Positions 16,113 to 24,982 of a stretch of 64,000 bases of DNA are shown in pieces; position 1 is the first letter of the stretch; each line of letters begins with the position of its first letter. The position numbers and the translations under genes were made by a program. The stretch is from Arthrobacter sp. FW305-BF8 (GTDB lineage Bacteria; Actinomycetota; Actinomycetes; Actinomycetales; Micrococcaceae), in the NCBI RefSeq assembly GCF_021789315.1, contig NZ_CP084561.1, positions 4,588,001 through 4,652,000 of the forward strand. The letters run 5' to 3'. Below the pieces are notes generated by a model, which was given only the letters and a program-made list of their open reading frames with translations, had not been told where the DNA came from and ran no database searches.

Positions 16113-18289
16113 CGGACGGCAACTTCAGCCGGGCCTTCCACCGTGCTTGTTTCCTGCGCATCCTGCCGGGCGAGTCTGCCCGGCCACCAGATGCGCGGAC
16201 CCAGGTCGTAGGCCAGGGCCGGAACCAGGAGCGAGCGCACAAGAACGGTGTCCAGCAGTACCCCGAAGGCCACGATGAAGGCCAGCTGCACGAGGAACAT
16301 GATGGGAATGACGCCCAGGGCGGCAAACGTGGCGGCCAGGACCACACCGGCCGACGTGATCACGCCGCCCGTCACGCCGAGGCCCCGCAGGATCCCGGGG
16401 CGGGTCGTGTGTTTCAGCGATTCCTCCCGCACCCGGCTCATCAGGAAGATGTTGTAGTCCACGCCCAGTGCCACCAGGAACACGAAGCCGAACAGCGGCA
16501 CCGTGGCGTCGGCTCCGGGAAAGCCCAGGATGTTGTTGAACACGAGGGCGGAAACGCCCATGGCGGCAGCGTAGGAGAGGACCACCGAGGCGACGAGGAG
16601 GACGGGCGCGAGAATGGACCGCAGCAGCACCATGAGGATGAGCAGAATGACGGCCAGTGCCACGGGGATGATGGTGGCCAGGTCCCGCTGGGCTGTGGTG
16701 TTGGTGTCCAGGGCGGTGGCGGTCACTCCGCCGACCAGGGCATCGGCGTCCACGCTTTTTACACTGGCCCGCATCGCTGCCACGGCGCTCTCCGCAGCGT
16801 CAGAATCGGCGGCGAAGTCCAGGGTGGCGTTGAGGAGCACCCTGCCGTCGCGCACGGCCGGGTTGGCGGGCGCTCCCGGGGCTCCCGTGATGGGCACACT
16901 GCCTTCGGCCAGCGGGTAGGCGGCCCCCACGCCGTCGGTGGCCTTGACCTTTTCCAGGACTTCGCCAGCGTTCGCCTGGCCGGTCACGATGACCACCGGG
17001 CTGCCGCTGCCGGCGTCGAAATGGCGCGCCAGCGCGTCCTGCCCGTCGACGGCATTGGAGGCGCTGAGGATGACGGCAGTCTGCGGCACGCCGTTGGCCT
17101 TGAGCTGCAGGACCCCAGCCGAGGCCGCGACCAGCAGGAGCACAGAGGCCACCCACACGGTGCGCGGACGCCGGCGCACCAGCGTGCCGGTGCCCCGCCA
17201 GAGCCCCCTCTGCCCTTCCAGCCCGGTGGTCAGTTCGGGCTCACGCGCCTCTTCGGGCAGCAGCCTGGGCCGGAACGGCCAGAACGCGACGCGACCAAGG
17301 AGTGCGGCAAAGGCCGGGAGCAGGGTGAGCGCCGCGACAAGGGAGCAGACGATGCCCGCGGCGGCCACCGGGCCGAGCGCCTTGTTGGAGTTGAGGTCGG
17401 AAAAGAGCAGGCACAGCAGGGCGATGGCTACCGTGGCCCCGGATGCCAGGATCGGCGCGAAGGAGGCCCGCCAGGCAGTGAGCGCGGCGGCGGTGCGGTT
17501 GGCCGTGTGCTCGAGTGCCTCACGGAACCGGGCCACATAGAGCAGGGCGTAGTCAGTGGCTGCGCCGATCACCAGGATGGAGAGGATGCCCTGGCTCTGG
17601 CCGTTGAGCTGGATCCAGCCCGCCTTCGCCATGCCGAACACGAGCAGGATGGCGGCACACAGCGCGAACACCGAGGTCAGCAGCACGGCGAACGGCAGGA
17701 GCAGGGACCGGTAGACAACCAGCAGGATGACAAACACCGCGGCCAGCGCCACGAGCAGCAGGATGCCGTCGATGCCGGCGAAGGCCCCCGTGAGGTCGGC
17801 CGCGAGCCCGGCAGGACCGGTGACGAACGTCTGCGTCCCGTCCGGAGCGTCCGCACGGATCACGCTGCGCAACTCTTCGACGGCGTCCGCCGGCTCCGCG
17901 GCCGCAACGGACACGATGTACTGCACGGCCTTCTGGTCCTGAGACGGCACCGGGCCCACCACCGTGCTGCCCACCCGAAGGTCCTCCAGCCTGGTTTTCA
18001 GGCCGGCGGCCGCTGCCAGCTGGGCAGGGGTAAGGGCCCTGCCGCTTTCAATCACGACGACGGCGGGCACCTCGCCGGAGTCCTGGAACTTTTGCTGCCA
18101 CTCGCGGGCCTCGGTGGCCTCCGCTCCGGAAGGCAGGAAGGATGCCTGGTCATTGGACGAGACCTCATCGAGCCTGCCGAACGTGGGTCCGCCGACCCCG
18201 GCAATGGCAACCCAGCCGACGACGAGGACTAGGGGGATGAGCCACCGAAGCCAGAACGGGATGCTCGGCGTGCGGGCTGGCTGGTTCAT
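16109..18289 (-). CDS. MMPL-family RND transporter
   Basis: Inner-membrane exporter of 726 residues with the RND-type duplicated layout: one helix, a periplasmic loop, five to six helices, a second loop and another helix block. The MMPL signature appears twice: GAATDYALLYVARFREAL in the first half and ALGVDYNIFLMSRVREESL in the second, each with the GxxxDY proton-relay residues. The substrate (lipid, drug or pigment) cannot be told. The ATG at 18289 has GGAGG upstream; a longer frame reaching 18379 would run through the operator. It is divergent from a MarR gene, the probable regulator. Confidence 0.92.
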   Translation of the reverse strand: MNQPARTPSIPFWLRWLIPLVLVVGWVAIAGVGGPTFGRLDEVSSNDQASFLPSGAEATEAREWQQKFQDSGEVPAVVVIESGRALTPAQLAAAAGLKTRLEDLRVGSTVVGPVPSQDQKAVQYIVSVAAAEPADAVEELRSVIRADAPDGTQTFVTGPAGLAADLTGAFAGIDGILLLVALAAVFVILLVVYRSLLLPFAVLLTSVFALCAAILLVFGMAKAGWIQLNGQSQGILSILVIGAATDYALLYVARFREALEHTANRTAAALTAWRASFAPILASGATVAIALLCLLFSDLNSNKALGPVAAAGIVCSLVAALTLLPAFAALLGRVAFWPFRPRLLPEEAREPELTTGLEGQRGLWRGTGTLVRRRPRTVWVASVLLLVAASAGVLQLKANGVPQTAVILSASNAVDGQDALARHFDAGSGSPVVIVTGQANAGEVLEKVKATDGVGAAYPLAEGSVPITGAPGAPANPAVRDGRVLLNATLDFAADSDAAESAVAAMRASVKSVDADALVGGVTATALDTNTTAQRDLATIIPVALAVILLILMVLLRSILAPVLLVASVVLSYAAAMGVSALVFNNILGFPGADATVPLFGFVFLVALGVDYNIFLMSRVREESLKHTTRPGILRGLGVTGGVITSAGVVLAATFAALGVIPIMFLVQLAFIVAFGVLLDTVLVRSLLVPALAYDLGPRIWWPGRLARQDAQETSTVEGPAEVAVR

Positions 18290-18352
18290 GGGGAAGACCT
18301 CCTGGCGGTGACAGCCATCCGGGCCGTCGTCGATATTGGTTCCAGCATAAAC

Positions 18353-18371
18353 TATCTCCACCATGGAGATA
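18353..18371. promoter_or_regulatory. Probable MarR operator
   Basis: Perfect inverted repeat TATCTCCA, CCA, TGGAGATA in the 170-bp gap between the MarR gene and the divergent MMPL gene, 64 bases from the MMPL start. Confidence 0.65.
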
Positions 18372-18459
18372 TGTAGCAACTTTCCCCTGGCGGCCAGACT
18401 CGTGGCCGGGCTCGCGGGCGGTAAACTCCGGAAGGCAACATCGAGCAGAGGAGGTGGAC

Positions 18460-18972
18460 ATGGCCGAGAAGCCTGGCACGCGGCAGCCCGACGGGCCGGC
18501 CCCCTCCGGCCCGGGCGCGCAGCACCCGCTGGTGCGGCTGCTTCAGGAGTTCACCCTGGAAGCCAACCGCTACATCGACTCCGCGGGCGGCCGGAACGAC
18601 ATGCACAGGACGGACCTCAACGCCCTCGCCGCCATCATGCGGCACGCAGCGAATGGTGACGTCGCAACTCCGGGAACCCTGCGGAAGGAGCTGAACCTCA
18701 GCTCCCCGGCCACAACGGCGCTGATTGACCGGCTGTGCGGCTCCGGACACCTGGTCCGCGTCCGCGAAGGCCAGGACCGGCGGCAGGTACAGCTCCGGAT
18801 GACGGAGAAGGCGTACCGCGACGGCTCCGCCATGTTCCTGCCCCTTGCCCGCCACATGGGCCAGGCCATGGCCGGGTTCAATGCGCAGGAACTGGAGACG
18901 GCCACCCGGTTCATGGACGCCATGATCGCGGCCACGGCCCAAGCCAGCCGAGAGGCCTCCGGCACGCCATAA
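18460..18972 (+). CDS. MarR-family regulator
   Basis: Winged-helix regulator of 170 residues. DLNALAAIMRHAANGDVATP leads into the recognition region LRKELNLSSPATTALIDRLC and the wing RVREGQDRRQVQLRMTEKAY, which is the MarR pattern (DxR at the wing tip). It is divergent from the MMPL exporter with a palindromic site between, so it likely represses that gene and itself. I chose ATG 18460 over the in-frame GTG at 18454 because the AGGAGG site fits it best. Confidence 0.9.
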   Translation: MAEKPGTRQPDGPAPSGPGAQHPLVRLLQEFTLEANRYIDSAGGRNDMHRTDLNALAAIMRHAANGDVATPGTLRKELNLSSPATTALIDRLCGSGHLVRVREGQDRRQVQLRMTEKAYRDGSAMFLPLARHMGQAMAGFNAQELETATRFMDAMIAATAQASREASGTP

Positions 18973-19023
18973 CGCACTCTCCTGCTACCTGCCCGGGGTG
19001 CGGAGAAGGAGTAGCGTTTCCCT

Positions 19024-19836
19024 ATGAGCACGCAGCCGGAAGATGTCTACACTCACGGCCACCACGAGTCCGTGGTCCGGGCCCACGCCTCGCGGACGGC
19101 GGAGAATTCGGCCGCATTCGTCATCCCGCACCTCACCCGGGGCGTATCAGCACTCGATGTCGGGTGCGGGCCCGGCAGCATCACGTGCGACTTCGCGGTT
19201 CTGGTGGCGCCCGGAAACGTGACGGGGCTGGACCGCTCCCCCGACGTGATCACCCACGCGCGCGAACTGGCGGCCAGCCGCGGCGTTGGGAACGTGGAGT
19301 TTGTAGCGGGCAACGTCTACGACCTTGACTTCGAGGACGACACCTTCGATGTGGTCCACGCCCACCAGGTCCTGCAGCACCTGACGGATCCGGTGGAGGC
19401 GCTGCGGGAAATGCGGCGGGTGGCGAGGCCCGGGGGCGTCGTCGCGGTCCGCGACGCGGATTTCCACGGCATGAGCTGGTATCCCGCCATTCCCGAGCTC
19501 GACGAGTGGATGGAGCTCTACCAGCGGATCGCGCGGAGAAACGGCGCCGAGCCCGACGCCGGCCGCCGGCTGGTCTCGTGGGCACAGGCCGCCGGCTTCA
19601 CGGACGTGGCGCCCAGCAGCAGCAACTGGCTCTACGCCACCGGGCAGCAGCGCCGCTGGCAGGCACGGGTGTGGGGTGAACGCGTGCTGCATTCGGCCTT
19701 CGCGGAGCAGGCGCTCGAGTACGGCTTCGCGCAGGAGGCAGACCTCACGCGCATCTCGGCGGGCTGGCACCGCTGGGGCTCCACCGACGACGGCTGGTTC
19801 CTCATTCCCAATGGAGAGGTGATCGCCCGGGCGTGA
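19024..19836 (+). CDS. Class I SAM-dependent methyltransferase
   Basis: Methyltransferase of 270 residues. SAM-binding motif I is SALDVGCGPGSITCDFA, followed by the acidic loop GLDRSPDVITHA, then the DTFDVVHAHQVLQHLTDP strand and RRVARPGGVVAVRDAD, as in UbiE/Methyltransf_11 proteins. The C-terminal third probably forms the substrate lid. The acceptor is unknown. ATG 19024 follows GAAGGAG; the gene stands alone between MarR and a LysE exporter. Confidence 0.9.
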   Translation: MSTQPEDVYTHGHHESVVRAHASRTAENSAAFVIPHLTRGVSALDVGCGPGSITCDFAVLVAPGNVTGLDRSPDVITHARELAASRGVGNVEFVAGNVYDLDFEDDTFDVVHAHQVLQHLTDPVEALREMRRVARPGGVVAVRDADFHGMSWYPAIPELDEWMELYQRIARRNGAEPDAGRRLVSWAQAAGFTDVAPSSSNWLYATGQQRRWQARVWGERVLHSAFAEQALEYGFAQEADLTRISAGWHRWGSTDDGWFLIPNGEVIARA

Positions 19837-19899
19837 GCCCACTTCGGCGTAAATCCCGGCGCGGCACAGCCGCCCCCGCAGACCGACTAAACTTGATGG

Positions 19900-20523
19900 G
19901 TGCAATTCTCCCTGTGGCTGGCCCTTGCGGGCGCCGGCGCCCTTATCAGCTTCACTCCGGGCGCAGGCGCCATCAACACCATGAGCAACTCGCTGACCGC
20001 GGGGTTCAAGCGCTCCATCTGGGGCATCCTCGGGCAGCAGGCCGCCCTGATTCTGCACGTTGTCGTCGTGGCCCTGGGCGTCGGCGTCCTGGTTGCAGGC
20101 TCCCCCGTGGCCTTCAACGCCATCCGCTACGCCGGGGCCGCGTACCTGGTGTACCTCGGCATCCGGCAGTTCCTGCGCAAGCCGGACCTGGACCAGGAGA
20201 AGGTCGCCGCGCTCCGGAACGAGCCCGCCTGGTCCATGTTCCGCCGGGGCCTGTGGGTCAACCTGCTCAACCCCAAGGCCATCGTGTTCTTCCTGGCCTT
20301 CATGCCGCAGTTCATCCAGCCTGCCAGCCCGCTCCTGCCCCAATACACCGTGCTTGCAGCAACCGTGGTCCTCATCGACGTCCTCGTCATGTGGTTCTTC
20401 TTCGCAGCGGCGGCAAAATCCTTCCAGCGCTTTACCCACAACACTCGCGGCCAAACCCTGCTGAACAGGATTTTCGGCGTCCTGTTCGTCGCGGTGGGCG
20501 TGCTGCTGGCGCTCATCCACTAA
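19900..20523 (+). CDS. LysE/RhtB-family exporter
   Basis: Membrane exporter of 207 residues with about six helices, probably for an amino acid. The N-terminus reads LALAGAGALISFTPGAGAIN, with the family Pro-Gly motif, and continues to a GLWVNLLNPKAIVFFLAFMPQF segment (LNPKA is a hallmark). It starts with GTG at 19900 with no strong ribosome site. Confidence 0.9.
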   Translation: MQFSLWLALAGAGALISFTPGAGAINTMSNSLTAGFKRSIWGILGQQAALILHVVVVALGVGVLVAGSPVAFNAIRYAGAAYLVYLGIRQFLRKPDLDQEKVAALRNEPAWSMFRRGLWVNLLNPKAIVFFLAFMPQFIQPASPLLPQYTVLAATVVLIDVLVMWFFFAAAAKSFQRFTHNTRGQTLLNRIFGVLFVAVGVLLALIH

Positions 20524-20639
20524 GCCTCGGCCGGCTCCATGGCAATTTTGTGACAGCAAAACCGACAAACTTTACGCGGCTTGTCGATAATAAGCTCACT
20601 TACTAGCCAAGCGGGGCCGGCATCGTCCATGCTTAGCCC

Positions 20640-21305
20640 ATGAACTCAACGACGAGCCCATACCGCGTCATCGCCGTCTGTACCGGCAACATCTGCCGCT
20701 CGCCCATGGCCGAGCTGATGCTGAGCGCCGCCTTTGCAGAAGCCGGGCTCGGCGACCTCGTGATCGTCGATTCCGCAGGCACCACCGCCTACGAGGCCGG
20801 ACGTCCGATCGACCCACGGGCGGCACGGAAACTCACCACCCACAACCTTTTGTCGGACCGGCACGTTGCACGGGAATGGCGCCCCGAATGGTACACCGAG
20901 CGGCACCTGATACTGGCGCTGGACGTGGACCACTACGGTTGGCTCCGGGCCTCCGCCCCGGATGACCAGGCGCTCTCCCGGATCCGCATGCTCCGCAGCT
21001 TCGACCCCGCCCTGGCGGACGGCGATCCCCTGGAGCAGGGCATCGAGGACCCCTGGTACGGCGGCCACGCTGACTTCGAGGCCGTGTGGGACCAGGTCCA
21101 GGCGGCGGTCCCCGGCATCGTCCGCTACGTGCAGGATGCAATCGGACCGGAGGCACTGGCAGCCGGCGATAACGATGAGGCGGCCCCGGTCCGGATAGAT
21201 GAGCACCGGGCACGCAACGGCAAGCGTCACGGCTACCCTGCCGGCAGCAGTCCGCTTCACAACGTCCAGGTTCAGGACAGCCAGCAGGTACGCTCTATTT
21301 CATGA
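20640..21305 (+). CDS. Low-molecular-weight protein-tyrosine phosphatase family protein
   Basis: Phosphatase of 221 residues. The P-loop VCTGNICRSPMAE holds the Cx5R active site and the acid loop DPWYGG supplies the general-acid Asp, so it should be active. Members are usually about 150-165 residues; here about 50 extra residues follow the catalytic domain, polar and rich in Asp, Arg and Gln. Actinobacterial LMW phosphatases can act on tyrosine kinases of polysaccharide export or on small phosphate esters; no such partner is nearby. Its end overlaps the next start by 4 bases. Confidence 0.9.
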   Translation: MNSTTSPYRVIAVCTGNICRSPMAELMLSAAFAEAGLGDLVIVDSAGTTAYEAGRPIDPRAARKLTTHNLLSDRHVAREWRPEWYTERHLILALDVDHYGWLRASAPDDQALSRIRMLRSFDPALADGDPLEQGIEDPWYGGHADFEAVWDQVQAAVPGIVRYVQDAIGPEALAAGDNDEAAPVRIDEHRARNGKRHGYPAGSSPLHNVQVQDSQQVRSIS

Positions 21306-23410
21306 CCCCCGCACCTGTGATCATCGCCATTGACGGGCGGTCCGGCGCAGGTAAAACCACATTGGCCATCGAGCTCGCGGCCACGCTGCGGAACCACCAC
21401 AAGGTCTCGCTGTTCCACCTGGAGGACATCTATCCCGGCTGGGACGGACTGTCCGCCGGCATCGAACGCTACATCACCACGGTGCTGGCGCCCCTAAGCC
21501 GCGGCGAAGCGGCGTCGTGGGTCAGGTGGGACTGGAAAAACCATAACGACGGCGACCCGCGGGTCACGCTGCCCGCCGAGATTGTGATTGTCGAGGGCGT
21601 CGGCGCGGCCGCTGCCGCCGCCCGGCCGCTTTTGGATGCCGTCATCTGGGCAGACTCCCCCGACAGCGAGCGCCGCACCCGTGCACTGGAACGCGACGGC
21701 GACACGTACGAGCCGTTCTGGGACCAGTGGGCCGGCCAGGAGGAGGAGCTCCTGGCCGCGGACGACATCCCGCAGCACGCCCACGTCCGGGTCCTCAACC
21801 GCGCGGACGGCACCGCCCCCGCGGACGCCCTGCAGGCGCTCACTTACCTCCCGGCACTCACCACAGCCCTGGTTCCAGAGCTCTCGTCGCGGCGCGGCCT
21901 GCGCCTGCTGTCCGAGCGCATCGAGGCCAGCCCTGATCCGGCCGCGCTCTTCCGCGCGCTGTACGGAACGTCCGGCAACGCGGTCTGGCTGGACTCCTCC
22001 CTGCGCACGGCCAGCAGGCCGGACGCGGCCGCTCCGGGCAGGGAAACTCCCGCGGCGGAACGCAGCCGCTTCAGCATTCTGGCGGACGACGGCGGCACGT
22101 TCGGCCAGTCTGTCCTGCACAGTTCCGGCGTCACCCAGGTCACCGCCGGGTGCGCCACGGCCAACGTCTCCGGCCCGTTCTTCCGCTGGCTGGAGACGGT
22201 GTGGGGACGGAAGGCCGTGCGCGGCCCGGAAGACTACCCGTGCGACTTCGCGCTGGGCTGGCTGGGTTACCTCGGCTATGAGCTGAAGCGTGAGACCGGC
22301 GGCCAGGACGTCCCCGCGGAGACGCCGGATGCTGGGCTGATCTTCGCCGGCCGGGGTGTGGTGCTGGACCACACGGACAACACGGTGTGGCTGCTCGCCC
22401 TCGACGCGCCGGACGCCGCCGGCTGGCTCGCCCAAGCCCGCGAGGCGGTGACGGATGCTGTGGCTAGCGCCCTTGTTGCCGGCGGCAGCAACGGCGTCGT
22501 ACTTCCCGGCGCAGATGCCGCTGGTGCTGCCGCTGTGCCGGCCCATGGCACGGCCCCGGCATTTGCCGGCCGGGACAGTGAGGCGGGCTACAAGCGGAAG
22601 ATCGCCGAAGCACAGCACCAGATTGCCGAGGGCAACACCTACGAGGTCTGCCTCACCACCACCCTCGCAGCGGAGGTGCATGCGCTCGACGCGTGGGCGG
22701 CCTACCTTGCCCTGCGCCGGCGGAACCCGGCGCCGTTCGCAAGCTACCTGCGCTTTGGCGGGGTCACGGTGGCCAGCACCTCGCCGGAGCGCTTCCTGCG
22801 GATAGCGTCCGACGGCGGCATGCGCGCCGAGCCGATCAAGGGCACCCGCCGCCGGGCTGCTGACCCGGACACCGACGCCGCCCTCCGCCGCGATTTGGCC
22901 ACGTCCCTCAAGGACCGGGCGGAGAACATCATGATCGTCGACCTGCTCCGGAACGACCTCAGCCACTTCGCCCAGCCGGGGTCGGTCACAGTCAGCCGGC
23001 TGTGCGAGATCGAAAGCTACGCCACGGTCCACCAGCTGGTGAGCACCATCGACGCCGTTCTCCTGCCGGGGTCACCGCGGGCGGAGGCGGTGGCCGCCTG
23101 CTTCCCGGCCGGTTCCATGACCGGTGCACCGAAGGTCAGCACCATGGCCATCCTGGACCGGTTGGAGGAGGGTCCGCGCGGGGTCTATTCGGGCGCCATC
23201 GGGTACTTTTCGCTGAACGGGGCCACGGATCTGGCCGTGGCCATCCGCACCCTGGTGGTGCAGGAGGACGCCGCGGGGGAAAAGGTCCGCCTCAGCCTCG
23301 GCGTCGGCGGGGCCATCACGGCCGATTCTGTGGCACAGGACGAGTACGAGGAAATCCGCACCAAGGCCTACGGCGTACTCTCCACCCTCGGTTCCACCTT
23401 CCCGGAATGA
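21302..23410 (+). CDS. pabB: Aminodeoxychorismate synthase component I with N-terminal P-loop kinase-like domain
   Basis: A fusion of 702 residues. Residues 1 to about 215 are a P-loop NTPase of the uridine-kinase kind: IIAIDGRSGAGKTTLAIELA with Walker A GRSGAGKTT, then LEDIYPGWDGLSAG and IVIVEGVGAA. The rest is PabB, making aminodeoxychorismate from chorismate and ammonia for folate: AEGNTYEVCLTT, PIKGTRRR with the nucleophile Lys near residue 513, MIVDLLRNDLSHF and CFPAGSMTGAPK. Lys in PIKGT separates it from TrpE (PIAGT). The usual glutaminase (PabA) is not fused or adjacent. A PabC-like gene lies 1.6 kb downstream. The upstream phosphatase overlaps by 4 bases. Confidence 0.9.
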   Translation: MTPAPVIIAIDGRSGAGKTTLAIELAATLRNHHKVSLFHLEDIYPGWDGLSAGIERYITTVLAPLSRGEAASWVRWDWKNHNDGDPRVTLPAEIVIVEGVGAAAAAARPLLDAVIWADSPDSERRTRALERDGDTYEPFWDQWAGQEEELLAADDIPQHAHVRVLNRADGTAPADALQALTYLPALTTALVPELSSRRGLRLLSERIEASPDPAALFRALYGTSGNAVWLDSSLRTASRPDAAAPGRETPAAERSRFSILADDGGTFGQSVLHSSGVTQVTAGCATANVSGPFFRWLETVWGRKAVRGPEDYPCDFALGWLGYLGYELKRETGGQDVPAETPDAGLIFAGRGVVLDHTDNTVWLLALDAPDAAGWLAQAREAVTDAVASALVAGGSNGVVLPGADAAGAAAVPAHGTAPAFAGRDSEAGYKRKIAEAQHQIAEGNTYEVCLTTTLAAEVHALDAWAAYLALRRRNPAPFASYLRFGGVTVASTSPERFLRIASDGGMRAEPIKGTRRRAADPDTDAALRRDLATSLKDRAENIMIVDLLRNDLSHFAQPGSVTVSRLCEIESYATVHQLVSTIDAVLLPGSPRAEAVAACFPAGSMTGAPKVSTMAILDRLEEGPRGVYSGAIGYFSLNGATDLAVAIRTLVVQEDAAGEKVRLSLGVGGAITADSVAQDEYEEIRTKAYGVLSTLGSTFPE

Positions 23411-23413
23411 GAC

Positions 23414-24889
23414 CTACTGGACCGTGGCCGTGAGGCGGGCGACGTTGTCCACGTACCTCGCCGCAAGGGGCCGGCGCATCCAGTCCTCGAGCCGGAGCTC
23501 GTGTGAGATGTCGCGATAGGTGTCCTCCACCGCGCGCATGCTGTTGACGGCGGCTGCCCCCAGCAGCATCACGGAAACCTCCAGGTTGAGCGAGAAGGAG
23601 CGCATGTCCATGTTGCTTGAGCCCAGGACCGCCACCTCGTCGTCGATGGTGAAGTGCTTGGCGTGGAGCACGAACGGCGCCTTGTAGAGGTAGATCCGAA
23701 CGCCGGCCCGCAGCAGCGCCTCGTAGTAGGACTGCTGGGCGTGGTGGACCAGGAACTGGTCGCCCTTCTCGGAGACGAACAATTCAACGTCCACGCCGCG
23801 CTGGGCCGCGGTGGTGATGGCATAGAGCAGGGAATCGTCCGGCACGAAGTAGGGGCTGCACACGGAAACCCGGTGCTGCGCCGAGTAGATCAGCGTGTTG
23901 AAAAGCCGGAGGTTATTCTCGGTGGTGAAGCCGGGGCCGCTGGGCACCACCTGGGCCGTGACGCCGCCCGGCAACGGCTCGGCAGTCACCTGCAGCTGGT
24001 CCTCGAGCGACTCGTCGGTCTCGCTGAGCCAGTCAGTGGCGAAGACAACATTGAGCGTGGGAACGATCGGGCCCCGCAGGCAGGCCATCAGCTCGATCCA
24101 CTCCCGGCCGGCCTTGCGGTGCCTGGGGTTGTTGTAGGAGGGCTCGATCAGGTTCTGCGATCCCGTAAACGCGACTTCGCCGTCGATCACCATGATCTTG
24201 CGGTGGTTGCGCAGGTCCGGCCGGCGCCACTGGCCGTGGATGGGCAGCAGCGGCAGCATCCGCCGCCACTGGATGCGGCTCGCTTTGAGCCGTTTCAGAA
24301 GCTTGTTGTACCCCTTCACACGCAGGGTTCCGATGTGGTCGAACAGCACTCGCACCTGCACGCCGCGGTCCGCCGCCTCTTCAAGGGCTGTGAGGAGGTC
24401 GTCCGTGACGTGGTCGGTGCTCATGATGTAGAACTCGGCGTTGACGAAGCGTTTGGCTTTCCGCACCGCCTCGGTCATGGCGCGGATGGAGTCCGGGTAG
24501 CCGGGTATCAGCTCCACGTGGTTGCCGTCCACCAGCGGGATGGACCCGAGGCGGCGGTTGAGTTCGGCCGCGGACCGGACCCATTCGGGGCCGGAATACT
24601 CACTGGCGACGTCGGAAAGCGCCGCGCTGCCGGCACGAACCCGCTCGTTGACCAGCTGCTGCTGTTCGGTGCGGCGGCGCGACAGCTTGAAGTTGCCGAA
24701 GAGCAGGAAAAGGATCAGTCCCAGGGCCGGCACGAAGAAGATGCCCAGCAACCAGGCCATGGCCGTAGTGGGCCGCCGGTTGCCCGGAATAATGCCCACA
24801 GCCAGGACCCTGATGACCAGATCCACGCCGCCGAGCAGCAGGATCAGCCATGCCGGCAGTGTTTCCGCCAGCGGAAATGGCCACAACAC
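23414..24889 (-). CDS. cls: Cardiolipin synthase (phospholipase D superfamily)
   Basis: Membrane enzyme of 491 residues that joins phosphatidyl groups to make cardiolipin. Two N-terminal membrane helices (about residues 10-32 and 42-62) form the PLDc_N domain. Both catalytic HKD motifs are intact: HRKIMVIDGEVAFTGSQNL near residue 230 and HAKHFTIDDEVAVLGSSNMD near 415. It starts with GTG at 24889 (TTG at 24886 is possible). Its stop is 3 bases from the convergent pabB stop. Confidence 0.92.
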   Translation of the reverse strand: MLWPFPLAETLPAWLILLLGGVDLVIRVLAVGIIPGNRRPTTAMAWLLGIFFVPALGLILFLLFGNFKLSRRRTEQQQLVNERVRAGSAALSDVASEYSGPEWVRSAAELNRRLGSIPLVDGNHVELIPGYPDSIRAMTEAVRKAKRFVNAEFYIMSTDHVTDDLLTALEEAADRGVQVRVLFDHIGTLRVKGYNKLLKRLKASRIQWRRMLPLLPIHGQWRRPDLRNHRKIMVIDGEVAFTGSQNLIEPSYNNPRHRKAGREWIELMACLRGPIVPTLNVVFATDWLSETDESLEDQLQVTAEPLPGGVTAQVVPSGPGFTTENNLRLFNTLIYSAQHRVSVCSPYFVPDDSLLYAITTAAQRGVDVELFVSEKGDQFLVHHAQQSYYEALLRAGVRIYLYKAPFVLHAKHFTIDDEVAVLGSSNMDMRSFSLNLEVSVMLLGAAAVNSMRAVEDTYRDISHELRLEDWMRRPLAARYVDNVARLTATVQ

Positions 24890-24982
24890 AGTTGAAACCC
24901 CCGTTATTTCTTACCCTCGCAGCCATTCCGTATGGAGCGGTGATGCCAGCCTATCGGGCACCGGCCGCACTAAGCTTGAGGC

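Noticed and set aside
16046..18232. A 728-codon open frame antisense to the MMPL gene
   Set aside because: Product is rich in Gln, His, Gly and Arg with no domain; MMPL on the other strand has full family motifs.
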